Shown here piece by piece: positions 1-7,993 of a stretch of DNA of 54,919 nt. This DNA comes from Candidatus Gallipaludibacter merdavium (GTDB taxonomy: Bacteria; Bacteroidota; Bacteroidia; Bacteroidales; Paludibacteraceae): NCBI GenBank assembly GCA_017694875.1, contig JADIMG010000052.1:1-54919 (forward strand), in the 5' to 3' direction. Each line of letters starts with the position of its first letter. The stretch's first letter is position 1. Position numbers and translations under genes: made by a program. The notes under the pieces were generated by a model, which saw only the letters and a list, made by a program, of their open reading frames with translations, searched no databases and had not been told where the DNA came from.

Positions 1-1227
1 CATTTCTTCTTGGGTTGCACGAATATGCTCACGTTTTTCCTTACGGTATTTGGCGCCTTTGCCCTTTTTGTTGGAAGCGGAGAGACGTGCCAGCGTTTCC
101 TTTATCTGACGCTGTACTTCTTCTTCATCCACTTCAACCTTGATAGGACGTTTAGGCTCGTTTCTCTTGTTTGGGTTACGCTGTTGACGGTTGTCGTTGC
201 CGCTGTTGGCCTTGTTAATGTCTACACGGCCTTGTTTGATGCGTTCACGTTTTTTGCGTGGAACATTTTCGTCATGGTCGCCCGATTCGCTTTTCTGCAT
301 TTCCTGCGATAGCTTTCTTTGGGCGGCATGCTGCTTATTCTTTTCCTCACGTTCTTTTTTCTTCTGTTCTTTCGTCTTCGATTTTGGACGGGTGCTTTGG
401 TTGAGCTGATCCAAATCTATTTTTCCCACTACAACCGGTGTTTTTTCCAATGTCCGTTTGCCCAAAGAGAAAATTTCCGGTTTTTCTTCTTCCTCTTTTT
501 TTATCGTTTCCTGTTCGATTGCTTCAGCTATATGGGCATCTGTCGATGCTGTCGTGTCGTCAGTTACCGCTTCTGTTGGAATGGTTACATTGGCTTCTTT
601 GTTTTCTTCTTCCTCAGCAGGTACTGTTTCTTCCGGAGTGGCTATCGGTTGCTCCGCTATGTCTTTGCTCGGCTTTTCTGCGATGCTGTCAGTTCCGGAA
701 GTGGCGATATCTTCCTGTGGAGCTGCAGTCATCTCCAGTTGCTGTGGAGCTTCAGGCATATTTGTTTCTGTCACTTCGGCTTCTACCGGAGTTTCTGTTG
801 TTGGTTCTGGTGTTTCAACCGCTGTGTTGTTTGAATCAGAGGAGACTGCTTCTGCATTTTCTTCCTTGTTTTCGGAAATGTAGGCATGTTCCTTCTTTTT
901 GCGTGGATTTTCAATGGAATCCAGGTTGATGTGCCCCACTGGCTTTATTTTAATTCCTTGCGTATGAACATGTTCAGCGCTTTCGTCTTGCTCTTTTATG
1001 GCCTGTTTCTCACTGGTCTTTTGTGAGCGTTGACGAGCTTGTTCTTCCGCTTCAATTTTCAAAGCCATATCTTTGTTATACTCCTTTACAAGCATCATGT
1101 ATTGTTCGTCAGTGATGCGTGTATTAGGGTCTTCCGCAATAGTAACATCGTGCTTGTTGAAAAATTCAACAGCAGTTGATAAACCGACATTTAATTCTTT
1201 ACATACTTTGCTTAGTTTTATCGCCAT
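1..1227 (-). CDS. infB: Translation initiation factor IF-2, N-terminal part (runs off left edge)
   Basis: IF-2 is the GTPase that places initiator tRNA on the small ribosomal subunit. Only the first 409 codons are present; the GTPase core lies beyond the window. The visible part begins MAIKLSKVCKELNVG, the short IF2_N helical module, followed by a long, low-complexity, charged linker rich in Glu, Lys, Thr, Pro and Ala, as is usual for the large IF-2 of Bacteroidota. Codon 409 ends exactly at base 1, so the frame stays open to the edge. The gene follows nusA by 86 bases on the same strand, in the classical rimP-nusA-infB order, and is probably co-transcribed from the rimP promoter. Identity rests on the N-terminus plus gene order. 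Confidence 0.93.
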   Translation of the reverse strand, partial: MAIKLSKVCKELNVGLSTAVEFFNKHDVTIAEDPNTRITDEQYMMLVKEYNKDMALKIEAEEQARQRSQKTSEKQAIKEQDESAEHVHTQGIKIKPVGHINLDSIENPRKKKEHAYISENKEENAEAVSSDSNNTAVETPEPTTETPVEAEVTETNMPEAPQQLEMTAAPQEDIATSGTDSIAEKPSKDIAEQPIATPEETVPAEEEENKEANVTIPTEAVTDDTTASTDAHIAEAIEQETIKKEEEEKPEIFSLGKRTLEKTPVVVGKIDLDQLNQSTRPKSKTKEQKKKEREEKNKQHAAQRKLSQEMQKSESGDHDENVPRKKRERIKQGRVDINKANSGNDNRQQRNPNKRNEPKRPIKVEVDEEEVQRQIKETLARLSASNKKGKGAKYRKEKREHIRATQEEM

Positions 1228-1313
1228 ATATCTTTCGCTTTATTTCTGTTTGGTTATTAATAGGTTATCAAAATTAGTATACGGAAAACCGGAGTTGTGT
1301 GGGATATGAATTC

Positions 1314-2567
1314 CTATTCCTCAAACTCAGCTTTTAATATACTGATGACATTGTCAATCGTTTCTTCTTCCAGGTCTGTACGCTTAATCAGGTCCTCACG
1401 TGAAATGCGGAGTACGTCTTTAGCCGTATCACATCCGATTGCCTTCAAGGCATCGATTACCCATTCGTCAATTTCGTCAGAGAATTCATCCAGATAAATG
1501 TCTTCTTCTTCAGCTTCATTGTCCAATTGGCGGAACACTTCAATGTCATAGCCGGTCAGCATGCTGGCCAGTTTGATGTTCAATCCGCCTTTTCCGATTG
1601 CCAGTGACACTTCTTCCGGATGCATATAAACATCTGCCTTCTTGTTTTCCTCGTCCAGTTCCACATAAGAAACCTTGGCTGGGTTCAGTGCGCGCGTAAT
1701 GAACAAGGTGGTATTGTTGGTATAATTGATTACGTCAATGTTCTCATTGCGCAATTCTCTTACAATACCATGTATGCGTGCTCCTTTGACACCTACGCAG
1801 GCTCCCACAGGGTCAATGCGCTCGTCAAATGATTCTACAGCCACTTTTGCGCGCTCGCCAGGGATGCGGGCAATCTTCTTTATGGTAATCAGTCCGTCGT
1901 GTACTTCCGGTACTTCACATTCAAACAGACGTTGTAAAAATACAGGAGAGGTTCTTGACAGTGTGATGCGAGGGTTGTTGTTGGTGTTGTCAACATGTGC
2001 TACGACAGCACGCACCATGTCACCCTTGTGGTAAAAGTCCCCTGGAATCTGTTCCGTCTTGGGCAAATACAGTTCGTTCCCGTCTTCATCAATCAGCAAC
2101 ATTTCCTTTTTCCATATTTGATAGAGTTCGGCAGAAACGATTTGTCCTTCCAGTTCCTTGTATTGGTTGTAGATTCCTTCTTTCTGCAATTCAAGAATTT
2201 TGGAAGCTAAGGTCTGTCTGAGGTTTAAAATGGCACGTCTTCCAAAATCCAGGAAGTTTACCTTGTCGGTAATTTCTTCACCCAATTCACATTCCTCGTC
2301 AATTTGACGGGCCTCACTGTATGCGATTTCCAGATTAGGGTTTTTGAGCTCATCATCGGCAACGACAGTGCGGTTACGATATATCTCAAAGTCACCTTTG
2401 TCAGGATTGACAATCACATCATAGTTTTCATCTGTGCCAAACATTTTTGCTATGACACTGCGGAATGATTCCTCCATAACACCGATGAATGTTTTTCTGT
2501 CGATGTTTTTCAACTCTTTAAATTCTGAAAACGTGTCAATTAGATTGACGGTTTCTTTCTTTGCCAT
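1314..2567 (-). CDS. nusA: Transcription termination/antitermination factor NusA
   Basis: NusA binds RNA polymerase and nascent RNA and modulates pausing, termination and antitermination. The 417-residue product has the normal order: N-terminal polymerase-binding domain (about 1-130), S1 domain (about 135-200), two KH domains (about 210-345, with GVKGARIHGIVREL and the second KH motif AIGKGGLNIKLA), and an acidic C-terminal tail with one helix-hairpin-helix-like segment (about 365-415). It starts 2 bases after the rimP stop codon, which suggests translational coupling. infB follows. The length is typical for Bacteroidota, which lack the duplicated E. coli acidic repeats. Confidence 0.97.
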   Translation of the reverse strand: MAKKETVNLIDTFSEFKELKNIDRKTFIGVMEESFRSVIAKMFGTDENYDVIVNPDKGDFEIYRNRTVVADDELKNPNLEIAYSEARQIDEECELGEEITDKVNFLDFGRRAILNLRQTLASKILELQKEGIYNQYKELEGQIVSAELYQIWKKEMLLIDEDGNELYLPKTEQIPGDFYHKGDMVRAVVAHVDNTNNNPRITLSRTSPVFLQRLFECEVPEVHDGLITIKKIARIPGERAKVAVESFDERIDPVGACVGVKGARIHGIVRELRNENIDVINYTNNTTLFITRALNPAKVSYVELDEENKKADVYMHPEEVSLAIGKGGLNIKLASMLTGYDIEVFRQLDNEAEEEDIYLDEFSDEIDEWVIDALKAIGCDTAKDVLRISREDLIKRTDLEEETIDNVISILKAEFEE

Positions 2568-2569
2568 TG

Positions 2570-3037
2570 TTATTTGAATCTGATTAGATATTTTGTATAT
2601 TTTACGTCTTTATAATCAAAGTGTTCTTCTTCTGTTACGCGGGTTTTGCGCTTGGCACCTTCCAGTTTTACCTCTTTGGTGGTTTCCAGCAAAAAACCGT
2701 TTTCGTCTGCATCATTGATAATGCCATACAGCTTGCGGCCGTCTTTGGTCAGAACTTCAACTTCATTCCCGATGTTTTTCACATATTGGCGGACAATTTT
2801 GAAAGGTTCTGTCAAACCGGAAGAGCCCACTTCCAATTCATAGTCTTCCTTGTCGCGGTCAAATTGTGATTCGATATATCTGCTCATTTCAACGCAGAAA
2901 TCAATGGATATAGGCTTGTCAGAATCTATTTCAACAACGATTTTGTTATCGGTTGAGACCGTAATGTCAACAAGGTAACAATCTGTATTGGCCAGATAGT
3001 TTTCTGCTATTTGCTGTAGTTTGGCTTTATCAATCAT
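2570..3037 (-). CDS. rimP: Ribosome maturation factor RimP
   Basis: RimP assists late assembly of the 30S ribosomal subunit in the cytoplasm. The 155-residue protein matches the family in length and has the N-terminal alpha/beta domain with the segment YELEVGSSGLTEPFK (a version of the family's EVSSPGLDRPL motif) and a C-terminal SH3-like barrel containing the GRKLYGIINDAD segment. It is the first gene of the rimP-nusA-infB operon. A promoter lies about 70 bases upstream and the leader contains a G+C-rich hairpin. Confidence 0.95.
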   Translation of the reverse strand: MIDKAKLQQIAENYLANTDCYLVDITVSTDNKIVVEIDSDKPISIDFCVEMSRYIESQFDRDKEDYELEVGSSGLTEPFKIVRQYVKNIGNEVEVLTKDGRKLYGIINDADENGFLLETTKEVKLEGAKRKTRVTEEEHFDYKDVKYTKYLIRFK

Positions 3038-3070
3038 AATAAACAGGAAGTAGGTGTCTTAAACAAAGAA

Positions 3071-3087
3071 GGGGACTTTCTGTCCCC
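3071..3087 (-). other. Hairpin in the rimP leader
   Basis: Perfect 6-bp inverted repeat GGGGAC-N5-GTCCCC in the transcribed leader of rimP, between the predicted start site (near 3104) and the start codon (3037). In the RNA sense it is preceded by a purine-rich stretch and followed by a U-rich stretch (CUUCUUUGUUU), so it resembles an attenuator. Regulation by it is inference. Confidence 0.5.
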
Positions 3088-3108
3088 TCCTTCCTCCAAC
3101 ATTCGGTG

Positions 3109-3140
3109 CAAAAGTACGGATTTTTACTTTAATAAGCAAA
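3109..3140 (-). promoter_or_regulatory. Promoter of rimP-nusA-infB
   Basis: On the minus strand a -33 TTTG (3140-3137) is followed after 20 bases by a -7 TACTTTTG (3116-3109). This is an exact match to the Bacteroidetes consensus. The predicted start site is near 3104, which gives a leader of about 65-70 bases. The stretch 3038-3351 between the two divergent genes holds this promoter, the leader hairpin and the plus-strand promoter at 3295. Confidence 0.8.
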
Positions 3141-3294
3141 TAAATGCCGTCTTTCTTCTTGAAAAACTCTTTTTCCCATCTTTGTCCGGTTTTTTTTTGC
3201 TTGCTGTAACCCTTATTCCCTACCATAATTCACCCCTGCACGGAAACGTATGTTTTTTTCTAATGAAGGGCGAATTTCCAAAAACGGTATGGCA

Positions 3295-3326
3295 TTTGTC
3301 GCTGCGCTTAGCTTTCACTACCTTTG
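3295..3326 (+). promoter_or_regulatory. Promoter of the DUF5074 lipoprotein gene
   Basis: TTTG (3295-3298), 20 bases, TACCTTTG (3319-3326): an exact Bacteroidetes promoter. The start site should be near 3332, so the ATG at 3352 is the first usable start. A longer reading of the same frame from 3250 would begin upstream of transcription. Confidence 0.85.
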
Positions 3327-3351
3327 CATCCAATTTGTCACACCTTTGTAT

Positions 3352-4512
3352 ATGAAAATTTTTTGGCTCGTTTTGGCTCTTTTCCTGTGTGCTTGTCGTG
3401 GTGAAGAATTGCTGATTCCCGCTGAATACGAACGTTTGCCTTTGGAAGCCCGCTCGCTGGAAAGTTTTTCTCCCGACGAACCGATAGGAATGTATATTCT
3501 GAATGAGGGCAATATGGGAAGCAATAAGTCAACGATTGATTATGTTGATTTTGTCAATGCCACATTTATAAGGAATATTTATTCAGAACGGAATCCTGAA
3601 GTTATCAAGGAATTGGGAGATGTCGGCAATGATATTGCCATATACGGTTCCAAATTATATGCTGTCATTAACTGTTCACACAAGGTGGAGGTGATGGATG
3701 CACGCACATGCAAGCGCCTTGGGCAGATTGACATTCCCAATTGCCGTTTCATCGATTTTGCGGGAGGAAAGGCCTATGTGTCTTCTTATGTGGGGCCGGT
3801 TTCCATAGACCCGGATGCACAGCAGGGAGCTGTTTTTGAAGTGGATACGGCTTCCCTGAAGATTACCCGTCAGGTAACGGTGGGCTATCAGCCGGAAGAG
3901 CTGTTGGCAACAGACGATTATATCTATGTGGCCAATTCGGGCGGCTATCGAAAGCCGAATTATGACAATACGCTTTCCGTCATCAACCGTACCACGATGA
4001 AGCAGGTACGCAAGCTGGAGTTGGGTTTGAATCTACAGTGTGTCGAGCAGGACCGTCAAGGCCGCTTGTGGGTAAGCGCTCGGGGCGATTTGGACAATCC
4101 CACAGGAGAACGTGCTCCCGGTCTTTATGTTCTGACACCTTTGTCGCCTGACCTGGATGAGGTGGACATCGATATATTGGACTATGCTTGTTCTGTTATG
4201 CAGATTTGTGGTGATTCCCTTTTCTATATTCATTCCTCTTCCTTGCCCGATGCTTCCAATTTTATATTTGGAATAATAGATGTCAACACTCAGAAGCAGG
4301 TAACGGATTGTTTTGTGGAGGCTTCCTCGGCCGAAACCTATAAGATGCCTTATGGCCTATTGGTCAATCCCTATAACCGTCAGCTGTTTGTAACCGATGC
4401 GAAAAATTACGTGTCGAGCGGAGTGCTGCATTGTTATGACCCGGCAGGCAAGGAATTGTGGCAGGTGCGCACGGGCGATATACCATCGCGCATGGTATTC
4501 CTGTATAAGTGA
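3352..4512 (+). CDS. DUF5074-family beta-propeller lipoprotein
   Basis: A secreted lipoprotein of 386 residues with YncE/NHL-like repeats. The N-terminus MKIFWLVLALFLCAC is a type II signal peptide with Cys15 as the lipidation site. After it come repeated propeller-type blades with segments such as NDIAIYGSKLYAVIN and LATDDYIYVANSG. The N-terminal GMYILNEGNMGSN is characteristic of the DUF5074 family, whose Bacteroidetes members are often found near vitamin B12 or TonB-dependent uptake genes. No such partner is visible here. The start at 3352 was chosen from the promoter at 3295-3326 and the lipoprotein signal. A thioesterase and a MATE exporter follow closely. The ligand is unknown. Confidence 0.8.
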   Translation: MKIFWLVLALFLCACRGEELLIPAEYERLPLEARSLESFSPDEPIGMYILNEGNMGSNKSTIDYVDFVNATFIRNIYSERNPEVIKELGDVGNDIAIYGSKLYAVINCSHKVEVMDARTCKRLGQIDIPNCRFIDFAGGKAYVSSYVGPVSIDPDAQQGAVFEVDTASLKITRQVTVGYQPEELLATDDYIYVANSGGYRKPNYDNTLSVINRTTMKQVRKLELGLNLQCVEQDRQGRLWVSARGDLDNPTGERAPGLYVLTPLSPDLDEVDIDILDYACSVMQICGDSLFYIHSSSLPDASNFIFGIIDVNTQKQVTDCFVEASSAETYKMPYGLLVNPYNRQLFVTDAKNYVSSGVLHCYDPAGKELWQVRTGDIPSRMVFLYK

Positions 4513-4572
4513 TTTGTATGTTGATGCAGGTCATGCTTTTTTGAAATAATGGATTTGATGTAACAAGACGAT

Positions 4573-4983
4573 ATGAAAACACTTAAAGATATGTTGTCCA
4601 ACGACCGATTTGCTGCTGAAGCGGGTGTCGAATTGTTGGAAGTGCGCGAGGGTTACGCCCGGGCACGTATGCAAGTGACCGAACGTCATTTAAACGGCGG
4701 GAGTGTATGTCAGGGCGGAGCACTGTTTACCCTTGCCGACCTTGCTTTTGCGGCCGTAGCCAACAGCCGTAATCAATTGACGCTTTCCCTGAATGCGCAT
4801 ATTACTTTTTTCCACTCTGTCAGCAGTGGATACGTTTATGCGGAAGCCGTAGAGGTCTATGCGCATGCCAAGATACCTTATGTGGAAGTTCGTCTTGTGG
4901 ATGAAGCCGGGAATCCGATAGCCCAATTTTGTAGTTCCGGCTATAGGAAAAACGTTTCTCTTGATTTGGAAGGTTTGATGTAA
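4573..4983 (+). CDS. PaaI-family hotdog thioesterase
   Basis: A 136-residue single hotdog-fold protein of the PaaI/YbgC type, which hydrolyses acyl-CoA thioesters in the cytoplasm. The family motif appears as HLNGGSVCQGGALFTLADLAFA (residues about 38-59), in which the usual H-G-G-x-x-x-x-L-A-D pattern is slightly changed around the first His/Asn-Gly. The rest of the fold (NAHITFFHSVSSG and YVEVRLVDEAGNPIAQF) is complete. Its stop codon overlaps the start of the MATE gene by one base (TAATG), a sign of translational coupling. The natural substrate cannot be told from sequence. Confidence 0.85.
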   Translation: MKTLKDMLSNDRFAAEAGVELLEVREGYARARMQVTERHLNGGSVCQGGALFTLADLAFAAVANSRNQLTLSLNAHITFFHSVSSGYVYAEAVEVYAHAKIPYVEVRLVDEAGNPIAQFCSSGYRKNVSLDLEGLM

Positions 4984-6338
4984 TGGAAAAACATTATGAA
5001 GAACGTTTAGGCACAGACCGTCTGCTGCCTTTGGTATTTCGTATGGCTTTGCCGGCCATTGCCGCCCAGCTGGTCAATCTGCTTTACAATATCGTGGACA
5101 GAATTTACATTGGTCACATTCCTGGAATAGGTACAGATGCCTTGGCTGGGGTGGGCGTCACTACTTCCATCGTCATATTGCTTTCATCCTTTTCATCTAT
5201 AGTGGGTGGCGGTGGTGCTCCTATTGCTTCCATGGCACTGGGGCAGGGCGACCGTGAGCGTGCGGGCAAGATTCTCGGCAACGGCTTTGTGTTGCTGGTT
5301 CTTTTTGCCTTGGTTCTTTCGCCTTTGGTCTATCTGTTTATGGAGCCGATATTGCTTCTTACGGGCGCTTCAGAGAACACGTTGCCTTATGCAGAAGCCT
5401 ATCTTTCCATTTATCTCTTGGGGACTGTTTTTGTCAATATAGCAACTGGCCTGAATCCCTTTATCAACTCGCAAGGGCGTCCGGGCATTGCCATGTGGTC
5501 GGTGTTGCTGGGTGCCATTCTGAACATCGTATTGGACCCGTTGTTCATTTTTGCATTTGATATGGGAGTCAAGGGTGCAGCCATAGCAACTGTTATCTCA
5601 CAGGCTACCAGTGCTATATGGGTGTTGCGTTTTCTTACTTCATCATCGGCCACGCTTCCTTTGGAAAAGCGCTTCATGCGTTTGCAGAAGAGAGTGGTGG
5701 CTGCGGTTGTGGCTCTCGGTGTGTCGCCTTTTATCATGGCCTGTACGGAGAGTTTGGTCGGTTTCGTGTTGAATGGGAGCCTCAAACATTTTGGTGATAT
5801 CTATGTCAGTGCCTTGGCCATTATGCAGAGCGCCATGCAGTTTGCCAGTGTACCATTGGTAGGTTTCGCGCAGGGATTTGTGCCTATCGTGAGCTATAAT
5901 TACGGTCACGGTAATCGCGACCGGGTACGTGAATGTTTCAAGATTGTGGTTACAGCCATGTTCAGTTTCAACTTTGTGTTGATTCTTCTCATGATTCTCT
6001 TTCCCCATGTGGTAGCCTCCATATTTACCAATGATGCAACTCTGATTGATACGGTATCACATGTAATGCCCCTCTTTTTGTCTGGTATGATTATATTTGG
6101 CCTTCAGCGGGCATGCCAGAACATGTTTGTCGCATTGGGACAGGCGAAAATATCCATTTTCATTGCCTTGTTGCGAAAGGTTATCCTGCTTGTACCTTTG
6201 GCCTTGTTGCTGCCTAGATTTTGGGGTGTGGAAGGTATCTTTGCTGCCGAAGCCTTGTCCGATGGCATTGCAGCTGTTTGTTGCACCGCCTTGTTTGCAT
6301 GGCATTTTCCGAGAATACTGGCACGAATGAAAGGGTAA
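4983..6338 (+). CDS. MATE-family multidrug/Na+ antiporter
   Basis: An inner-membrane exporter of 451 residues with about 12 hydrophobic helices in two six-helix bundles, as expected for MATE proteins. Typical features are the N-terminal LVFRMALPAIAAQLVNLLYNIVDRIYIGHI, which matches the family's first helix, and PLVGFAQGFVPIVSYNYGHGN at the start of the second half. MATE proteins use H+ or Na+ gradients to expel cationic compounds; the substrate is not predictable here. The gene overlaps the thioesterase stop by one base. Its stop codon lies inside the first of three 26-bp repeats. Confidence 0.92.
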   Translation: MEKHYEERLGTDRLLPLVFRMALPAIAAQLVNLLYNIVDRIYIGHIPGIGTDALAGVGVTTSIVILLSSFSSIVGGGGAPIASMALGQGDRERAGKILGNGFVLLVLFALVLSPLVYLFMEPILLLTGASENTLPYAEAYLSIYLLGTVFVNIATGLNPFINSQGRPGIAMWSVLLGAILNIVLDPLFIFAFDMGVKGAAIATVISQATSAIWVLRFLTSSSATLPLEKRFMRLQKRVVAAVVALGVSPFIMACTESLVGFVLNGSLKHFGDIYVSALAIMQSAMQFASVPLVGFAQGFVPIVSYNYGHGNRDRVRECFKIVVTAMFSFNFVLILLMILFPHVVASIFTNDATLIDTVSHVMPLFLSGMIIFGLQRACQNMFVALGQAKISIFIALLRKVILLVPLALLLPRFWGVEGIFAAEALSDGIAAVCCTALFAWHFPRILARMKG

Positions 6339-6428
6339 ACATTTTGCGTTTTCCGACAAAATCCCGTCAAAACATTTTGCGTTTTCCGACAAAATGCTGC
6401 AAAAACATTTTGCGTTTTCCGACAATTT
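6337..6428 (+). repeat. Three 26-bp direct repeats with exact 33-bp period
   Basis: Copies lie at 6337-6362, 6370-6395 and 6403-6428, separated by two unrelated 7-base spacers. The shared core is ATTTTGCGTTTTCCGACAA. Copies 1 and 2 are identical over 26 bases; copy 3 differs at its right end. Each complete copy has inverted arms (ATTTTG / CAAAAT) around a 10-base centre. The -33 box of the ATPase promoter is inside copy 3. An inverted 9-base piece of the core (TGTCGGAAA) occurs again at 6476-6484 across the ATPase start codon. Confidence 0.92.
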
Positions 6429-6439
6429 CAATATCTTTG
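6409..6439 (+). promoter_or_regulatory. Promoter of the AAA ATPase/DUF4143 gene
   Basis: TTTG (6409-6412), 19 bases, TATCTTTG (6432-6439): an exact consensus promoter. Its -33 element is part of repeat copy 3, so a protein bound to the repeats would meet RNA polymerase. The predicted start site is near 6445, about 30 bases before the ATG at 6475. Confidence 0.85.
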
Positions 6440-6474
6440 CGCGTGTGAAGTCTGTATAAATAAATGAGTTAGAT

Positions 6475-7839
6475 ATGTCGGAAAGGGTTTTTAAGCGGAA
6501 AATATATGCTCGAATGCTTCAATGGAAAAAAGAAAGTGACGGAAATACTGCACTTTTGCTAAAAGGAGCTAGGCGAATTGGTAAATCAACAATAGTGGAA
6601 GAATTTGCTAAACGGGAATATAGTTCTTACATATTGATCGATTTCTCTTTGGTGGATGCGAGTGTAAAAGAACTTTTTCATCAACTTTCCGATCTGAACT
6701 ATTTTTTCTTGCGTTTACAGTCATTATACAGTACATCATTGCACCATCGCAAATCTGTTATTATTTTTGATGAAGTTCAACTCTATCCTCCTGCACGCCA
6801 AGCAATAAAACATTTGGTGAAAGATGGACGTTATGATTATATAGAAACAGGGTCTTTGCTTTCCATCAAAAAGAATATAAAGGATATTCTGATACCAAGT
6901 GAAGAAACACGAATTTCCATGTATCCTTTGGATTATGAAGAGTTTCTATGGGCTATAGGAAAGGATAATGTGATGGATTTGATTCGTTATTCCTATCAAC
7001 ATCAAAAACCATTGGGAGACGCTGTTAATCGTGATTTGATGAGGGATTTCCGTCTGTATGTGCTTATTGGTGGTATGCCTCAGGCAATTAATGCTTATTT
7101 GGCTAAAAACGATTTTGCTGCTGTTGATGCAGTCAAGCGTTCTATCCTGGAATTGTATATAGATGACTTTCGCAAAGTAGATCCAAGTGGTAAGGCGTCA
7201 CGCTTGTTTTTTTCTATCCCGGCAGAATTGTCGCGCAATACCATGCGCTATAAAATTGGCAGTGTATTGGAAAATGAAACGGCTTCCCGTCTTAGCGAGG
7301 TGTTAATGGACATGGCAGATTCGATGACTGTCAATTTTGCCTATCATGCCAACGATCCACATGTGGGAATGGCACTGCATGCAGATTACAACAAGTTTAA
7401 GATGTTTTTGAATGATACCGGACTATTTGTTACCTTGGCATTTATGGACAAGGATTATACGGATAATGAGATATATCGAAAGTTGCTTTCAGATAAACTG
7501 GGGACCGATTTGGGATATATCTATGAGAATGTAATAGCTCAGATGCTGATAAGTGCGGGTAATGAACTGTTTTATTATACTTTTAGTGAGATGTCGGAGA
7601 AAGATGGAGAATTGAATAAATCAAAACGCAACTATGAGATAGACTTTTTATTATCACGCAAGGAGAAAATTGTTCCTATTGAGGTTAAGTCGTCCGGTTA
7701 TAATTCGCATAAATCACTTGACAAATTTAAGGAGAAATATTCAGCCCGCATTAGTAATCGATATTTGTTATACACTAAGGATATTCGTAAAGAAGAGGAC
7801 ATCTTGTGTTTGCCGGTCTATATGGCTGGTTTGTTGTAG
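6475..7839 (+). CDS. AAA ATPase with C-terminal DUF4143 nuclease-fold domain
   Basis: A 454-residue protein of the AAA_14/DUF4143 family, which is abundant in Bacteroidetes and archaea and functionally obscure. The Walker A motif is GARRIGKST (31-39) and the Walker B motif is VIIFDEVQ (Asp99, Glu100). A helical middle region contains the family signature VLIGGMPQAINAY. The C-terminal domain carries a PD-(D/E)xK-like triad: Asp390 (EIDFLL) and Glu403/Lys405 (IEVKS). The gene is single, has its own promoter embedded in short repeats and ends at a bidirectional terminator shared with pheS. Its A+T content is visibly higher than its neighbours', which hints at acquisition. DNA binding at the repeats is inference. 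Confidence 0.88.
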   Translation: MSERVFKRKIYARMLQWKKESDGNTALLLKGARRIGKSTIVEEFAKREYSSYILIDFSLVDASVKELFHQLSDLNYFFLRLQSLYSTSLHHRKSVIIFDEVQLYPPARQAIKHLVKDGRYDYIETGSLLSIKKNIKDILIPSEETRISMYPLDYEEFLWAIGKDNVMDLIRYSYQHQKPLGDAVNRDLMRDFRLYVLIGGMPQAINAYLAKNDFAAVDAVKRSILELYIDDFRKVDPSGKASRLFFSIPAELSRNTMRYKIGSVLENETASRLSEVLMDMADSMTVNFAYHANDPHVGMALHADYNKFKMFLNDTGLFVTLAFMDKDYTDNEIYRKLLSDKLGTDLGYIYENVIAQMLISAGNELFYYTFSEMSEKDGELNKSKRNYEIDFLLSRKEKIVPIEVKSSGYNSHKSLDKFKEKYSARISNRYLLYTKDIRKEEDILCLPVYMAGLL

Positions 7840-7936
7840 AAAGTGCTGTTTGGTGCACTGTTGTGAATTTTTATGCACTGAAGCATAGCAAGGAATGGTT
7901 CCTTCCGTTTTGCTTTGTTCATTGTTGATTAATACA

Positions 7937-7971
7937 AATCGAGGCCACATCCTATGGATACAGCCTCGATT
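7937..7971. terminator. Bidirectional terminator between the ATPase gene and pheS
   Basis: Inverted repeat AATCGAGGC (7937-7945) / GCCTCGATT (7963-7971), with an inner ATCC/GGAT stem. It lies between two convergent genes. The flanks are T-rich in both directions, so it probably stops transcription from both sides. Confidence 0.75.
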
Positions 7972-7993
7972 CCTATATGTTTTTAATCTTTGC

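Noticed and set aside
458-883. Ser/Val-rich plus-strand frames opposite infB
   Set aside because: The minus-strand frame matches IF-2 and the operon order; the plus frames are mirrored Glu/Thr codons.
6337-6428. CRISPR array
   Set aside because: Only three repeats with 7-base spacers and no cas genes.
6057-6431. Minus-strand frame with repeated LSENAKCF segments
   Set aside because: Produced by the 33-bp repeats, which keep frame because 33 is divisible by three. It overlaps the MATE gene and has no start signal.
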